A stretch of 64,000 bases of DNA, taken from positions 3,472,001 through 3,536,000 of the forward strand of contig OY751485.1 of assembly GCA_963565915.1 (NCBI GenBank), given 5' to 3'. How positions within the stretch are numbered: the first letter of the stretch is position 1; every line of letters starts with the position of its first letter. This document shows, piece by piece, positions 30,436 to 41,324 of the stretch. The translations under genes and the position numbers were made by a program. The notes beneath the pieces were generated by a model. The model saw only the letters and a list, made by a program, of their open reading frames with translations. It was not told the origin of the DNA and searched no databases. The stretch is from Entoloma clypeatum (Eukaryota > Basidiomycota > Agaricomycetes > Agaricales > Entolomataceae).

Positions 30436-31740
30436 CTAATGAATTTCTAGAAAGGAGTGGAAGTGTTCAAAAGCGGGGCACGCGAGGGCTTTGGTGAAGA
30501 CATCAGCGAGGTTGTTGGCACTTGGTATGCGTGCAATGTCAACGGAGCCGCCTTTGATGTGCTCATGAATGAAGTGGTGATGGACATCGATCTGTTTGCT
30601 TCAGGAGTGATGGGTTGGGTCATTTGAGAGGGCCATGGCACCATTGTTGTCACACAGGAGCGTGGTGGGGAGATCAAGGCCAAGTTCATGGAGGAAAGAG
30701 CGGAGCCAGATGGCCTTGCGACAGGATTCACTGACGGCGATATATTCTGCATCGCACATGGAGCATGCGACAGTCTTCTGTTTCCGCAATGACCATGATA
30801 GGACAGCTCCTCCTAAAGAGAAGCAGTATCCCATGCACAAATGCCGCATGTCGGGGCAATCAGCATATGAGGAGTCGGAGAAGCCGATGAGGGAGATATC
30901 AGGGGAGGCACCGAGTACAAGAGAGAGGGTGCATGTGCCTTTAAGATAATGTGCGACATGGAGGGCAGCAGCCCAGTGGGAATGACGGTAGCAATCGAGA
31001 AACTGGGTGAGTTTGGATACGGCAAAGGAGATGTCTGGCCTGGTGCCGACAGCGAGGTACATGAGGGAGCTGATGAGGGAACAGTATGGAAGGTTTTGCA
31101 GGGTGACGTGGTGTGACTCAGAGAGGATGTTATCAGGAGGTGGCCAGTGTAGTTGCGCATGTGGGTCCATGGGAGTCGAAATGGGATGAGCATTGTTTTG
31201 GTTGAAGGTGGATAGGATGCGGTCGATAAGGGCTGTTTGGGAAAGAGAGACGGTTCAAGTAGCGCGATTGCAAGAGATGGCAAGGCTGACACAGAAGGTG
31301 GCATTGCCAAGATCAGAGATGGACCACAGAGTTTTGAGTTGAGCTTTGAAGGCAGTACATGCTTTGGGGGAGCTTCCAGCAATCAGAAAATTGTCGACGT
31401 GGATGGCGGTGATGACAGTGCCAGATTTTCCTCGTTGGTAGTAGACACATGAGTTGGCAGCAAGACGCTTGAACCCCCACGAGAGGAGGGCTTTGTTCAT
31501 CGTTTTGTTCCATATACGGCCACTTTGCTTCATGCCATAGAGGCCCCGTTGCAGCTCCCACACCCAGTCTGCTTTGTCGGGGTCTTCAAAGCCGCGCGGC
31601 TGCTCCATATAGACAACTTCATCAGCAGAGAGGAGGCCATACAGGTACGCTGTCTTGATGTCAACTTGCTGAATCTCCCAGTCGTTGACGGCGGCTATGT
31701 GGAGAACAAGGCGGAGGGATTCCATGCGCGCAGTAGGGGA
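30436..31740 (-). pseudogene. Copia-M RT and RNase H remnant
   Basis: The minus-strand translation shows SLRLVLHIAAVNDWEI, VDIKTAYLYGLL, LQRGLYGMKQSGRIWNK and IHVDNFLIAG, then (after a frameshift near 31255) SLMYLAVGTRPDISFAV, FSDSSYADC, CDAEYIAVSESCRKA and CDNNGAM. The RT active site reads HVDN instead of YVDD, so a catalytic Asp is lost. A TGA at 30601-30603 sits where CGA is likely (HHS-stop-SKQ). The N-terminal RT blocks (about 130 residues, estimated from the family) are missing at the FB-2 junction. Confidence 0.85.
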
Positions 31741-32473
31741 TAGTGTTTGAAAGTCCAGTCCAGTCCGGTTTTTTGCCCAAAAAATTAAGGACCTAGAACC
31801 AAGACTGGTTGAGTGGTCTCTCCAAAAAACTGAAACCAGAACTGGACTGGTCAGAGACTGGTGAACCAGTCTTTCCTTTCTCAAAAAAGTAAACCAGGAC
31901 TGGTTCAAACTGGTTTAAACTGGTTATTTTACAATTTATAAAAACTGTTTCAAAATATCATTTATAATACATTTCAAAACATTTTATATCCAGTTTCAAA
32001 GACCTAGAACTAATCCAGAACCAGACTGGTAAAGACTGGTGAGAGACTGGACTGCAGTCTCAAGTTTCAGATTTTTGAAAATTGACCAGTCTCAGGTTCT
32101 TCAAATTTTGGAAAAAAAGAAGACTGGTTCAACACCAGTCTTGATTTGAGACTCAAAAAATGTAAACTGGTCATAGGTTCACACAGGTTCATATAGGTTC
32201 ACATAGATTTTGTTCATCAAAGCTTCTATAAAATGTTTTGAAATATGTTATAAATGATATTTTGAAACAGTTTTAATAAATTGGAAATAATCAGTTTAAA
32301 CCAGTTCAAACCAGTCCTGGTTTATCTTTTTGAGAAAGGAAAGACTGGTTCACCAGTCTTTGACCAGTCCAGTCCTGGTTTCAGTTTTTTGGAGAAACCA
32401 CTCAACCAGTCTTGGTTCTAGGTTCTCAATTTTTTGGGCCAAAAACCGGACTGGACTGGACTTTCAAACACTA
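31741..32473. mobile_element. FB-2: 733-bp foldback MITE of the FB family
   Basis: The ends TAGTGTTTGAAAGTCCAG and CTGGACTTTCAAACACTA head near-perfect inverted arms of roughly 200-250 bp, with recurring GACTGGT/ACCAGTC motifs. The interior is AT-rich and itself partly palindromic (TTATAAATGATATTTTGAAAC and inverse). No coding capacity. Unlike FB-1 it has no 8-bp flanking repeat (GTAGGGGA versus ACTGCAGG), and copia sequence is missing at the site. Confidence 0.85.
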
Positions 32474-33728
32474 ACTGCAGGTGGTGGATGTTGCAGGTTG
32501 TGCTGTGGTTTGGTCGGTGCGGGGATGTGCAGGTTTTGCTGAGGTTCAGTCAACGCAGGGACGGTGGCAGGCTGAAGGATGGGTTGTGTGTGGGAGGCAG
32601 GGTTCGGCACAGCTGGAACATCAGTGTCTTCTTCCTCCTCAATCGTCGTGCAATGGACATTGTTAGTGGGGGCATCTACACCAACGGTGCAGCCAGGGAA
32701 GAGAGGCTTTGGAGCTGTATCCTTGTGTTCAATGAATTTGATGTGGAAGGATTGAACAACTTTGCCGGACTCGCGATGGTACAGATGGTAGGCTTTGGAG
32801 TCTTGTGAGTAGCCAATCAGGGTGCATTCATAAGAGTGGGCAAAGATCTTAGGATTGTGCTTGTCCAGGATGAGGACGAAGGCACTGCAGCCGATTTCGC
32901 AGAGGTGGGAGAGGTCTGGCTTGGTATCAAACCAGGCTTCATAGGGTGTTTTTCCAAGTGATTTGGTTGGCGTATGTGCAGATAGATAGCTGGCAGTGAT
33001 AGCAAGTTCGTCCCATCGGTTGGCAGGGAGACCGGTTTGGATGTGCATGGTGCGCATTTTGCTCAGAATGGTGCGGTGCATCCGTTCAACATGTCCAATA
33101 TGGGCTGAGGTGTTTGCAGCAGAGAATTGAAGTGTGTACCCATTAGCATTGCACCATTTTGTCATTTCATCGGATTTGAGTTCACCCCCATCAATGTGAA
33201 ATGTGCCAATGTGTTTGCTGCATTGGCTCTCTGTACGTCTCGCCCAAGCCTGAAGGGTAGGTAACACATCGCTTTTATTATGGAGAGGAAAGGACCAAGG
33301 GTAGCTAGTATGGTTGTCAACAACATCCATGAGGTAGCGCTTCCTGCTCGCAGACTCAACAGCTTCCGGCCCAGTCAGATCCACCCAGATGATCCCAAGC
33401 TTGCGTGTTGACTTCTTCCCCATGCGAGTTGACAGGACTGACGACTGGACCTGTTTGCCCAGGATGCAGTGATCACATTTGGGGGGACGTTCGGAGAGAT
33501 CAACGAACATACCTGCAGCGAGAGCCTTTGTAGCAAGGTCATAGACAGCTTGTGGGTTGACGTGACTAAGGCGGCGATGCCAAATGTTGAGGGTTGGAAG
33601 ACGCTGTCCGAGGAGGGCATGCTCGATGAGGGGGCGGGAGCAGTTCAGTTGGAAAAGGTTGCGGCTTGAGAGGCAAAATCCGGAGGCTAAGAGGGCACCA
33701 GAGGGGGATTTGAGGCAGATGCTGTCAG
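32474..33728 (-). pseudogene. Copia-M integrase region
   Basis: The minus-strand frame reads IWHRRLSHVN and CDHCILGKQ (HHCC finger), WVDLTGPEAVES, FHIDGGELKS and VERMHRTILSKMR (catalytic core), then the Pro-rich linker. It joins in frame to the protease segment above 43193 once Gypsy-N and one GTCAG copy are removed. The core reads well, but flanking parts of the polyprotein are broken. Confidence 0.85.
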
Positions 33729-34258
33729 TGTCACATAGCGTGTTTCTCAACATCGGAAAACGTCGGACAAGTCGGAGCGGAGTAGCGGAGGAGCGGAATG
33801 CGGAAGTGCGACGTTGGCAGAAAGGACCTGGCTTCAACTTGTGCGTTGCGCCCCACTCTTTGACGTGGTCCTTGATTTCGGATTGGTGGATGTCGGATGA
33901 GCAGATGAGCAGATGAGCGGAGGTGACAGAGAGAATGCTCAAAGGCAAGTAGAGACAGATGCGAATGAGGTGTAACGTATGATATTTGAACTGAGGTTCT
34001 ACGACAGGTTTGTACACTATTTATAGTAGACTAGAATGATCAGTATTACTATAAGTGATGTGCAGATATCGGAGTTGACCATCGGAACATTCGGAGTACG
34101 GAGAGTAGCAAATGAAAAGTGAACAACATATGTCTACTTGTAAGTATGGTTGAGATGTTATGTAGTAGAAGTATAATCAATATAAATAGAATGTTGTTGG
34201 AGCGGATGAATTGTCGGAGTCATCGGATAAGTTGGATGTGAATCGTATGGTTATGACA
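33729..34258 (-). repeat. Gypsy-N 3' LTR
   Basis: TGTCACAT...ATGACA, 530 bp. It holds about 17 CGG triplets on the plus strand, most within CGGA. The polypurine tract, read on the minus strand as AAGAGGGAAATAC, abuts it at 34259. Confidence 0.95.
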
Positions 34259-34389
34259 GTATTTCCCTCTTAGGGCCGAACCCTGAGGCCCAGATGAGAT
34301 AATCCACGTGACCGTTGGTTGAAAAGCTTTGTGCGTGATCTTTCTCTCTTGTCACTCAACCACAACATCTATCCCGACGCCTATCCGTT

Positions 34390-35396
34390 ATGTCCGCTGA
34401 GAACTCACCCCTCGCCGCTCTTCGTGCTGAAAGGGAGCACCAGAAGAAGGTCACTGAAGAGTTGGAGAGGAAGCTACAGGAGGCAGAGGAGCACGCGAAG
34501 GAAGATGCAGAGCGCGCGGAGGCAAAGAGGGCGGCGAAAGAGCGGAGACGAGCAGAGAGGAAGGCAGAGAAGGCGAAGGCGAAGGAACCAGTTGCAGGTG
34601 CAGGTGCAGATGCAGATGCAGATGCGGCGAATGCGGAGGTGAAGAAGGTCCGGCTGCAGGGGGTTTTCAAGAATATGCCTGCGAGTTACAAGCAGGGGAA
34701 GGAGGATTGCACCTCCTGCTTGAAAGCGGAGGACTTGTGTTTTTGGCCATTGGAGTGAGTTTTTTCTATTTCTTTATACGCTTCGTTATTAACTTGTTCT
34801 TTAGGAATGACAATGCTTCGTCGTGCTGGCGGTGCCAGCGTTTAAAACGAAGCTGCAGAACGGGAGCGGAAGCGGAGTCGGAGGTGAAGCGGAGGATGAC
34901 CAAGGCGGTGAGGATCGGAAAGGCTAAGGTGGCAGGTGGTGCGACGAAGAACGCGAAGGCGGGATCGTCCAAGGGAGAGGGGACCGCGGAGGGATCGCGG
35001 ATAGCCACAGCGTCGGAGGAGCTGGAGTTCATGCCGGAGGGGTTTGGTCCACCAGAGGTGGTCATAGGCACGGAGGTGGTGAGAGGGCTTAGGAGCATGA
35101 TAAGGGAGATGCAGCTGATAAAGGCAGAGTTGAAGGAACTGCGGGAGATCAAGGAGCTTTTGACGGTTATCGTGTGGAGGGAGGATTCGGAGGCTTTGGA
35201 GGAGGGATCCGACGAGGACAAGGATGTGGAGGAGTATGATAGGGTATTTGAGGAGTTGGGAAGGGAGGTAGAAGAAGAAGAAGAAAAAGAAGAAGAAATG
35301 AAGAAGCGGAAACGGATGGAGGAAGTGGATGCGGAATCCGGATCGGAGTGGAACAAGGAAACGGAGGGGGTATCTAACAAAAAACAGCGAAAGTAG
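34390..35396 (+). CDS. Antisense Zn2Cys6 (Gal4-type) protein in Gypsy-N
   Basis: Two exons, 34390-34754 and 34805-35396, with a 50-nt GTGAGT...TTTAG intron; 318 aa. The N-terminal 100 residues form a charged coiled coil (EELERKLQEAEEHAKEDAER). Residues 107-139 are CTSCLKAEDLC, an 11-residue linker, then CWRCQRLKRSC: exactly C-x2-C-x6-C-x11-C-x2-C-x6-C, the fungal Zn2Cys6 cluster that binds DNA. The intron falls in the linker. A second coiled coil (IREMQLIKAELKELREIKEL) and an acidic then basic tail follow. The gene lies inside the retrotransposon, opposite to gag-pol, 44 nt from the pol stop and 131 bp from the 3' LTR. It is intact although the host element is broken. A homologue occupies the same place next to Gypsy-Q. 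Confidence 0.8.
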
Positions 35397-37383
35397 TTTT
35401 TTGTTAGTATAAAATTTTAATAGATTTTCTTTTCTTCTTGTTACAAGCGCGATAAGGGGCCTGGCTTAGTTGGTTGAGCAGAGTGGAAGTCCGCTACCGT
35501 ATCCGCTGCGTGTTCAAGCTCAGATGCGGGTAACCAAGAAAACTCTTCACTGGTGTCTTCATAACATAACCAGCGGACGAGGTAAAGGAGTTTGCAGCGT
35601 CATCTTTTATCGATCTTTGAGTCGACAATTTCCGCAATTTCGTATTCGGTTTCTCCGTCCATCTCGAGCGGAGGCGGAGGAGATTGTATCTGATTTGGAA
35701 TCTCGTTAGGAGTTGCTGGTTCGAGCATGGATATGTGGAAGACGGGGTGTATAGCACGCATGGTGTCAGGTAGACGTAGTGTAAAGGAGTGCGTGCCGGG
35801 TTGGGCTATGATTTCAAATGGGCCAGCATATTTGTCGGATAACTTTTGGGTGGGTCGTGTGGTGCGGAAGAACTTGGCTTTAACAAAGACTTCTTGTCCG
35901 ACGTGGAGCAGAGGAGGCGGAGAACGTCGGACGTCCGCAGGGCCTTGATAACATTGTTGTGCCTCTGCGACAGCAGTCTTTAGTTCTTGATGTAATTCAT
36001 CTAAGTCGACGATGTATTGTCAAGCTTTATCGGATGCTAGATCACGTTCCGGATGGAGTGTAATGTCGGGATGATAACCTTTGTTGGTGAAGAATGGTGA
36101 TACACCTGCAGTGGCACTCGGAGTGTTGTTGTAAGCGAACTCCGCAAGCGGAAGCAAAGCGGACCAGTTGTCTTGCTGGTAGTTGCTGAAAATGCAGAGG
36201 TATTGTTCGAGTGTCTGGTTGGTGCGTTCGGTTTGACCATCGCCTTCAGGGTGATATCCAGAAGTGAAGTGAAGTCTCATGTCGAGGGCTTTTGCAAGAG
36301 AGCGGAAAAAGTGGGAGACGAATTCAGGTCCGCGATCGGATGTGACATTTTGCGGGACTCCGTGCTTGGAAAAGACGTGAAGCACAAAAAGGTTTGCTAG
36401 GTCTTCGGATGTGCAATTAATGGTGGTAGGGATGAAGATGCCTTGTTTAGTGAGGCGGTCTACAATGACCAGAATCGCATCGGAGCCAGCGGATGTCGGA
36501 AGGGGTTCAATGAAATCCATGGAAATAGAATGCCAGGGACGTTCAGGAATAGGGAGTTGTTTAAGCAGACCGTAGGGTTTATGACGTTGGGGTTTGGCGC
36601 GCATACAAGTGGTACATGACTTGCAATACTTTTTGACGAAGTCGCGCATTCCAGGCCAAGTGTATTCTCGTTGGATAAGACTAATAGTCTTATTTTGACC
36701 AGGGTGTCCAGCGAGGATATGGTCGTGCTTATTGCGGAGGATGCGGAGACGGAGGTCGGATGAGTCAGGAATGTAGATACGTCCATTGTGGAGTAGATAA
36801 CCTGCTTCATTCACGATCCAGCGTGGATTAGGATTGTCGAGGAAAGAGGTGTAAATGGGATCGGTCGGAAGAGCAGAGAGGATGTCGGAGCGGAGCTGAT
36901 CTGTATCCATGATGATTGTGGCATGGAGGACGGGCATATATAACTCTGTTGCGCGAAGTGAAGTGGTGAGCTGTTCTTGTGTGAAGATGGGTTTGAAGTT
37001 GCTTGGGTTGACAGACAAATAGTCGCTATTTCCCTCTTTAGGGTAGACGTCCCATCGTCTACTTAAAAGATCGGGCTTCGTACCTAAACAGCCAGGGTGG
37101 AAGCGGATGACGAGATTGAACTGGCAGAGGTATTCGGACCAACGAGCTTGTCGACATGATAAAATCTTGGTAGTAGAAAAGTACTCAAGATTTTTGTGGT
37201 CTGTTATGACATCGATCGGAGCAGCGGAGCCTTCAAGGTAGTGACGCCAAACCTTGAATGCATCATGGATCGCTAATAGTTCTTTGTCATGGGTGTCATA
37301 GTTTAACTCGGGAGGTGTAAAGGTGCGGGAGTGGAAAGCGACCGGATGGATTTCGTTGTCGGAGGTGCGGAGGGAGAGGATTG

Positions 37384-39482
37384 GTCTGTTTGAGCTGACC
37401 ACAGCCCTCGGGCTTGTCCTTGAACACTCTAAATCGGAGGCGTTCCATTTTTCCAGGAAGAATGGCGACGATAACCCCCCGGTTGACCTCGGGTTTGCGC
37501 CCTTCACCGGCGACTCCCCTCTCGTCCCCAAGACCTTCTGGAGGTACTTGGGCTTCTTCTTCGACCGCAAGCTACTCTTTACTGAGCACGCGAAGCGGTA
37601 TGCCACTAAGGCCTTCTCAGCAACGGGAGCCTTACTATCCCTGGGAAACTCAGTCCGTGGACTCACTCCCAAACACAAACGCACCCTGTACCGATCGTGT
37701 ATCCTACCGATCGCGCTATACGGTGCTAATCTTTGGAACTTCGACGGTGCCCGTAACAAGGGTGTCGTCAAGTCTATCTCCAAAGTCCAAAGACGCGCAG
37801 CGTTATGGATTCTGGGAGCCTTCCGTACCACCCCCACAGGGGCGGTCGAAGCACTTGCCGGCCTGCCTCCGGTGCATTTGCACCTCAAGAAGCTCTCCTG
37901 CAGAAACCGTGTCCGCATGCATTCCCTTGCACCCAGACACATGACCGTCATGGTATGCGACGAGGATGACCCCTCCAAGCGCCCGTGGTACTCCCCGGAA
38001 TTTATGTACAATCTTAAATCCCCCCTCGTTGATATCTGGGCATACCGTGCAAATGTGACTGTCCCCCTATCGCCCTTTAATAACTACAACGAACCAGGGA
38101 AACGCGTCCTCGACCGATTCCCTGAACGCGTAATTCATGACATCACCCTTATCCGCGGCAAGACCGCTAAGGATCGTGCCGAAGCCAGAAAGGCGCGCCT
38201 CATCACCCTTAACAAGGTGTTTGACGCCAACATCTGCTCCAACAAATCCGCCGTCATTGTCACCGACGCGGCAGTTCCCTCCCTTTCGTCGGGCCACCAA
38301 GCTGTTGCAGCCTGGGAAACCTGGCACAAGGGGCACTCCATCGACAAAGACTGGGCGGCCGGCGGCCTCGCAGTCTCTGATGACACTGAAACCTTAGCTA
38401 TCGGACACGGGTTCTCGAACCTGGTCAGTCTGCTAGGGGGTCTCTCTCAACTGGAAGTAATCCATATTTTCACCGACTCTGTCAACGCCATTCGGCGCGC
38501 CACAGACCCGGATCTCCACTCCTCGCAGGCAACTGCGCTCGCTATCATCAGTAACCTGATTCCTTGGTTTGAGGAACCTGGTCTGAATTCCAAGATCATC
38601 TTTCACCATGTCCCCGATTGCTCGGACCATGGCTTCGAACCTCACCGTGCAGTGCACGACTTCGCCTCCTCGATTCGCATTGAGTGTGGTGAGTCAGCCG
38701 CCAGATCCCTTGACTTCAATACGAAGCAATTCACGGACGACATGCTCAGTGACTGGAACAGCTTGTACCAGTCCCCCAAGTATGTTGGCCGATTCTACCA
38801 ATTCCCGAGATCGTGCGTCAGACGCCAAGACCACGCTCGGGCCAAACGTATGAAGCCGTCCCACCTCAAGGGCGGTACATGGCTTAAGGATGTGGGTCAC
38901 TCCCAATCCCTCACGGCCCAAATGGTCCGTGGCCTCACCAGCCACGCCCCAATTGGCCACTATAGACGTAGGTTCAACATTGGTGACAAGGCTGAACAAT
39001 GCGACTGTGGGCAGAGGTCCGCCGAGGACTTCGCCCACGTTTTCTACAAATGTCTGCATCACCCCACCAGGCCACCAGACATGCCCACCTTCTCGAGGAA
39101 CTCTCCCATCTGGGACGTCTTCGGGAAATTTATCATGGATAACCCAGGGGCATTTGCCTTCCGGGATCGTCCAACGCCCAACACAACCGTTGGCGGTAGT
39201 CGCGTGGTAGCGCGCTGGGTTCAAAGGGGTGCAGCCCCCTCTGGCAAGCGAACGCGATCGAAGGATAAGAACCGCACAGGCGCTTCTTTGGGGGGCAGGG
39301 CGCAGACACCCCCCAGCGCCGCTAACGGCCAACCTCGCAAGGTTGGAGTGCTCTTGTATCGCGCGACCGAATACTCAGGTGCGCATACTAACGCATTTGT
39401 TTATAACAGACTCCCCCGTCCTGGCGCGAGGACTTTTCAGCTCGACGGAGCTTTGCGCCGCTTGTTTTTCCTGCGTACGTAG
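37384..39482 (+). pseudogene. LINE-C ORF2 C-terminal part (RT end, RNase H)
   Basis: The reading frame is open to the TAG at 39480-39482. It shows the RT thumb region ([38 protein letters not shown]) and RNase H-like blocks (VIVTDAAVPS, IHIFTDSVNAIRRA, HHVPDCSDHG). A terminal Cys/His motif CDCGQRSAEDFAHVFYKC follows. There is no promoter or start codon of its own because of the 5' truncation; the frame upstream of 37384 is antisense gypsy sequence. Confidence 0.85.
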
Positions 39483-39581
39483 GTCCTCGGACCGATGTAG
39501 TTTACTCTATGTCAAGCGGACTGTACCCCTAGTATACCGCTATATAAATTGTTGACCAAAAAAAAAAAAAAAAAAAAAAAA
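37384..39581 (+). mobile_element. LINE-C: 5'-truncated non-LTR element in Gypsy-N pol
   Basis: The insertion runs from 37384 to a poly(A) tail at 39558-39581 and is flanked by the 14-bp repeat GAGGGAGAGGATTG (37370-37383 and 39582-39595). Only the end of RT and downstream regions remain, the usual result of incomplete reverse transcription. It belongs to a LINE family related to, but distinct from, LINE-A. Confidence 0.95.
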
Positions 39582-41279
39582 GAGGGAGAGGATTGCACCT
39601 AAAGCGTAGTCGGAGGCATCGGTTTCGACGATAATAGGGCTGTCGGGAATCCAATGCGTAAGAACAGGTGCCGTGGTAAAGGCTTTCTTCAAAGTTTTGA
39701 AAGATTCACAAGTGGAGTCGGAGAAATGCCATTGTGTGTTTTTGCGGGTGAGTCGAGTGAGCGGAACGGTGATTTCGGAGTAGTAGGGAATGAATCGTTG
39801 ATAAAAATTGGCAAAACCTAAGAAAGACTGAATGTCTTTGACCTTCCTTGGTTCAGGCCAATCTTGAATAATTTTGACTTTCTTATCCGACATGCGGAGG
39901 CCTGTCGGAGAGAGGATAAAGCCAAGGTATTCAATAGTATCCGTAGAAAACTCGCATTTGTCTGCGCGTGCATATAAGCCGTGTTGTCGGAGACGTCGGA
40001 GGACTTCGTGGACATGCTTCCAATGCTCGGAGGGAGAGTCGGAGTAGATGAGGATGTCGTCGAGATATATGGTAACATACTTATCGAGCAGGTCGTGGAA
40101 GATGTCGTTCATGAAGCGTTGAAAAACGGCTGGGGAGTTGGTGAGTCCAAATGGCATGACAAGCCATTCAAAAGACCCGTAGCGCATGCGGAAGGCGGTT
40201 TTCCATTCATCTCCTTCCGCTATGCGGACGAGGTGATAGGCGTGTCGGAGGTCGAGAGCCGTATAAACACTGGCTTTTCCAGCGGTCTGGAGAAGGTCGG
40301 ATATGAGCGGAAGCGGATATTGGTCCTTCTTTGAGATTTTGTTAAGACCACGGAAATCGATGCAAAGACGAAGGGAGCCATCCTTTTTATGAACAAAAAG
40401 GACGGGAGCACCATGCGGAGAGGAAGAGGGTCGGATGAATCCAATGGTGAGGTGTTCGTCAATGAATTCACAGAGGGCATTGAGTTCGGTTTGTGAAAGG
40501 GAGTAGATCAGACTGAACGGAGGAGCAGAGCCCTCTTCAAGTTCGATCTTGAGGTCGTAGGGACGGTGGGGTGGAAGAGTGTCTGCTTTTCCTTTACTGA
40601 AGACATCAGCATAGTCATGGTATTCTTCGGGTACGTTTGTCAAGTCGGGGGTGTCGGAAGCAGATGCGGAGTGAGCGGAAATGGAGGGAGTCGAAAGGTG
40701 AAGTCGAAAAGATTGTGTACCAGGCAATTTGCATGCCCTCATAAATGCGGCTGCGTTAATGAGTGAAATCTGCAGAGGTACAATCGGAGGTTCCGGAGGA
40801 GGAAGCGTAGCTGTCCTACCTTGGGAGGAGGTCGATGTCGATGTCGGAAACAGCTCTTTTTGCATCTGTGGACAGAAAGTGATACTGCCCAATACCCAGT
40901 CAATCATAGGATTGTGGCAGGTGAGCCAGTTGTATCCAAGAACCACAGAAGAAGCGGAGTCGAGCGGAGTAACATAAAAATCCTGTTCAAAAGATTCACC
41001 TGAAGGAAAACATATAGGTATTGTTACAACTTGAGTGATAAACACGTTAGAAGAACCATTGAAAAGCTTTAGTTCTAAAGGTGGAATAGCAGAGGTCGGA
41101 AGATCATAAGCGGAGGAAAAGTTAATGTCAATAAAACAGTGGGTAGATCCTGAATCAATAAGTGCTGGGACAGAATCTGAAGAGAAAAAAGAAGATGAGA
41201 TATTGATATGTAAAGAGTTCGGATCGGAGAGAGCAGACGTGTTAAGTCGGATGGGAGCGGAGGCACGGAGAGAGTCAAC

Positions 41280-41324
41280 GCAGTCCTCAGACCGTGCTTC
41301 ATGAGGACCACTGCCTATTTTTTT
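41280..41324 (-). promoter_or_regulatory. Gypsy-N -1 frameshift signal
   Basis: On the minus strand the Gag end reads TCA AAA AAA TAG. The heptamer A AAA AAA (41318-41324) directly precedes the stop. After a 6-nt spacer, GTGGTCCTCA (41302-41311) pairs with TGAGGACTGC (41280-41289) around a 12-nt loop. A -1 slip gives AAA ATA GGC AGT, which leads into the protease frame. This is the canonical layout of a programmed -1 frameshift site. Confidence 0.75.

Larger units (their letters stand above)
35441..41311 (-). pseudogene. Gypsy-N Pol, split by LINE-C
   Basis: The frame enters by -1 shift at 41318-41324. The protease has ALIDSGSTHCFI. RT has FIRPSSSPHGAPVLFV, YTALDLRHAYHLVRI and YLDD. RNase H (ETDASDYALGAIL...[19 protein letters not shown]) is cut by LINE-C between 39595 and 37384. 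The integrase has [36 protein letters not shown] and [13 protein letters not shown]. The chromodomain ends at the TAA at 35441. TGA stops at 36020-36022 (Arg in the Gypsy-Q homologue) and 35600-35602 inactivate it. Confidence 0.9.

Noticed and set aside
35457..35530. tRNA-like A and B boxes (GGCCTGGCTTAGTTGG...)
   Set aside because: The stretch is the exact antisense of the end of the Gypsy-N chromodomain region (PTKPGPLSRL), so the boxes are a coincidence of coding sequence.
37323..38011. ORF ends that cross the LINE-C/Gypsy-N junction on both strands
   Set aside because: They join unrelated elements across 37384; only the parts on the correct side of the junction are homologous to known proteins.
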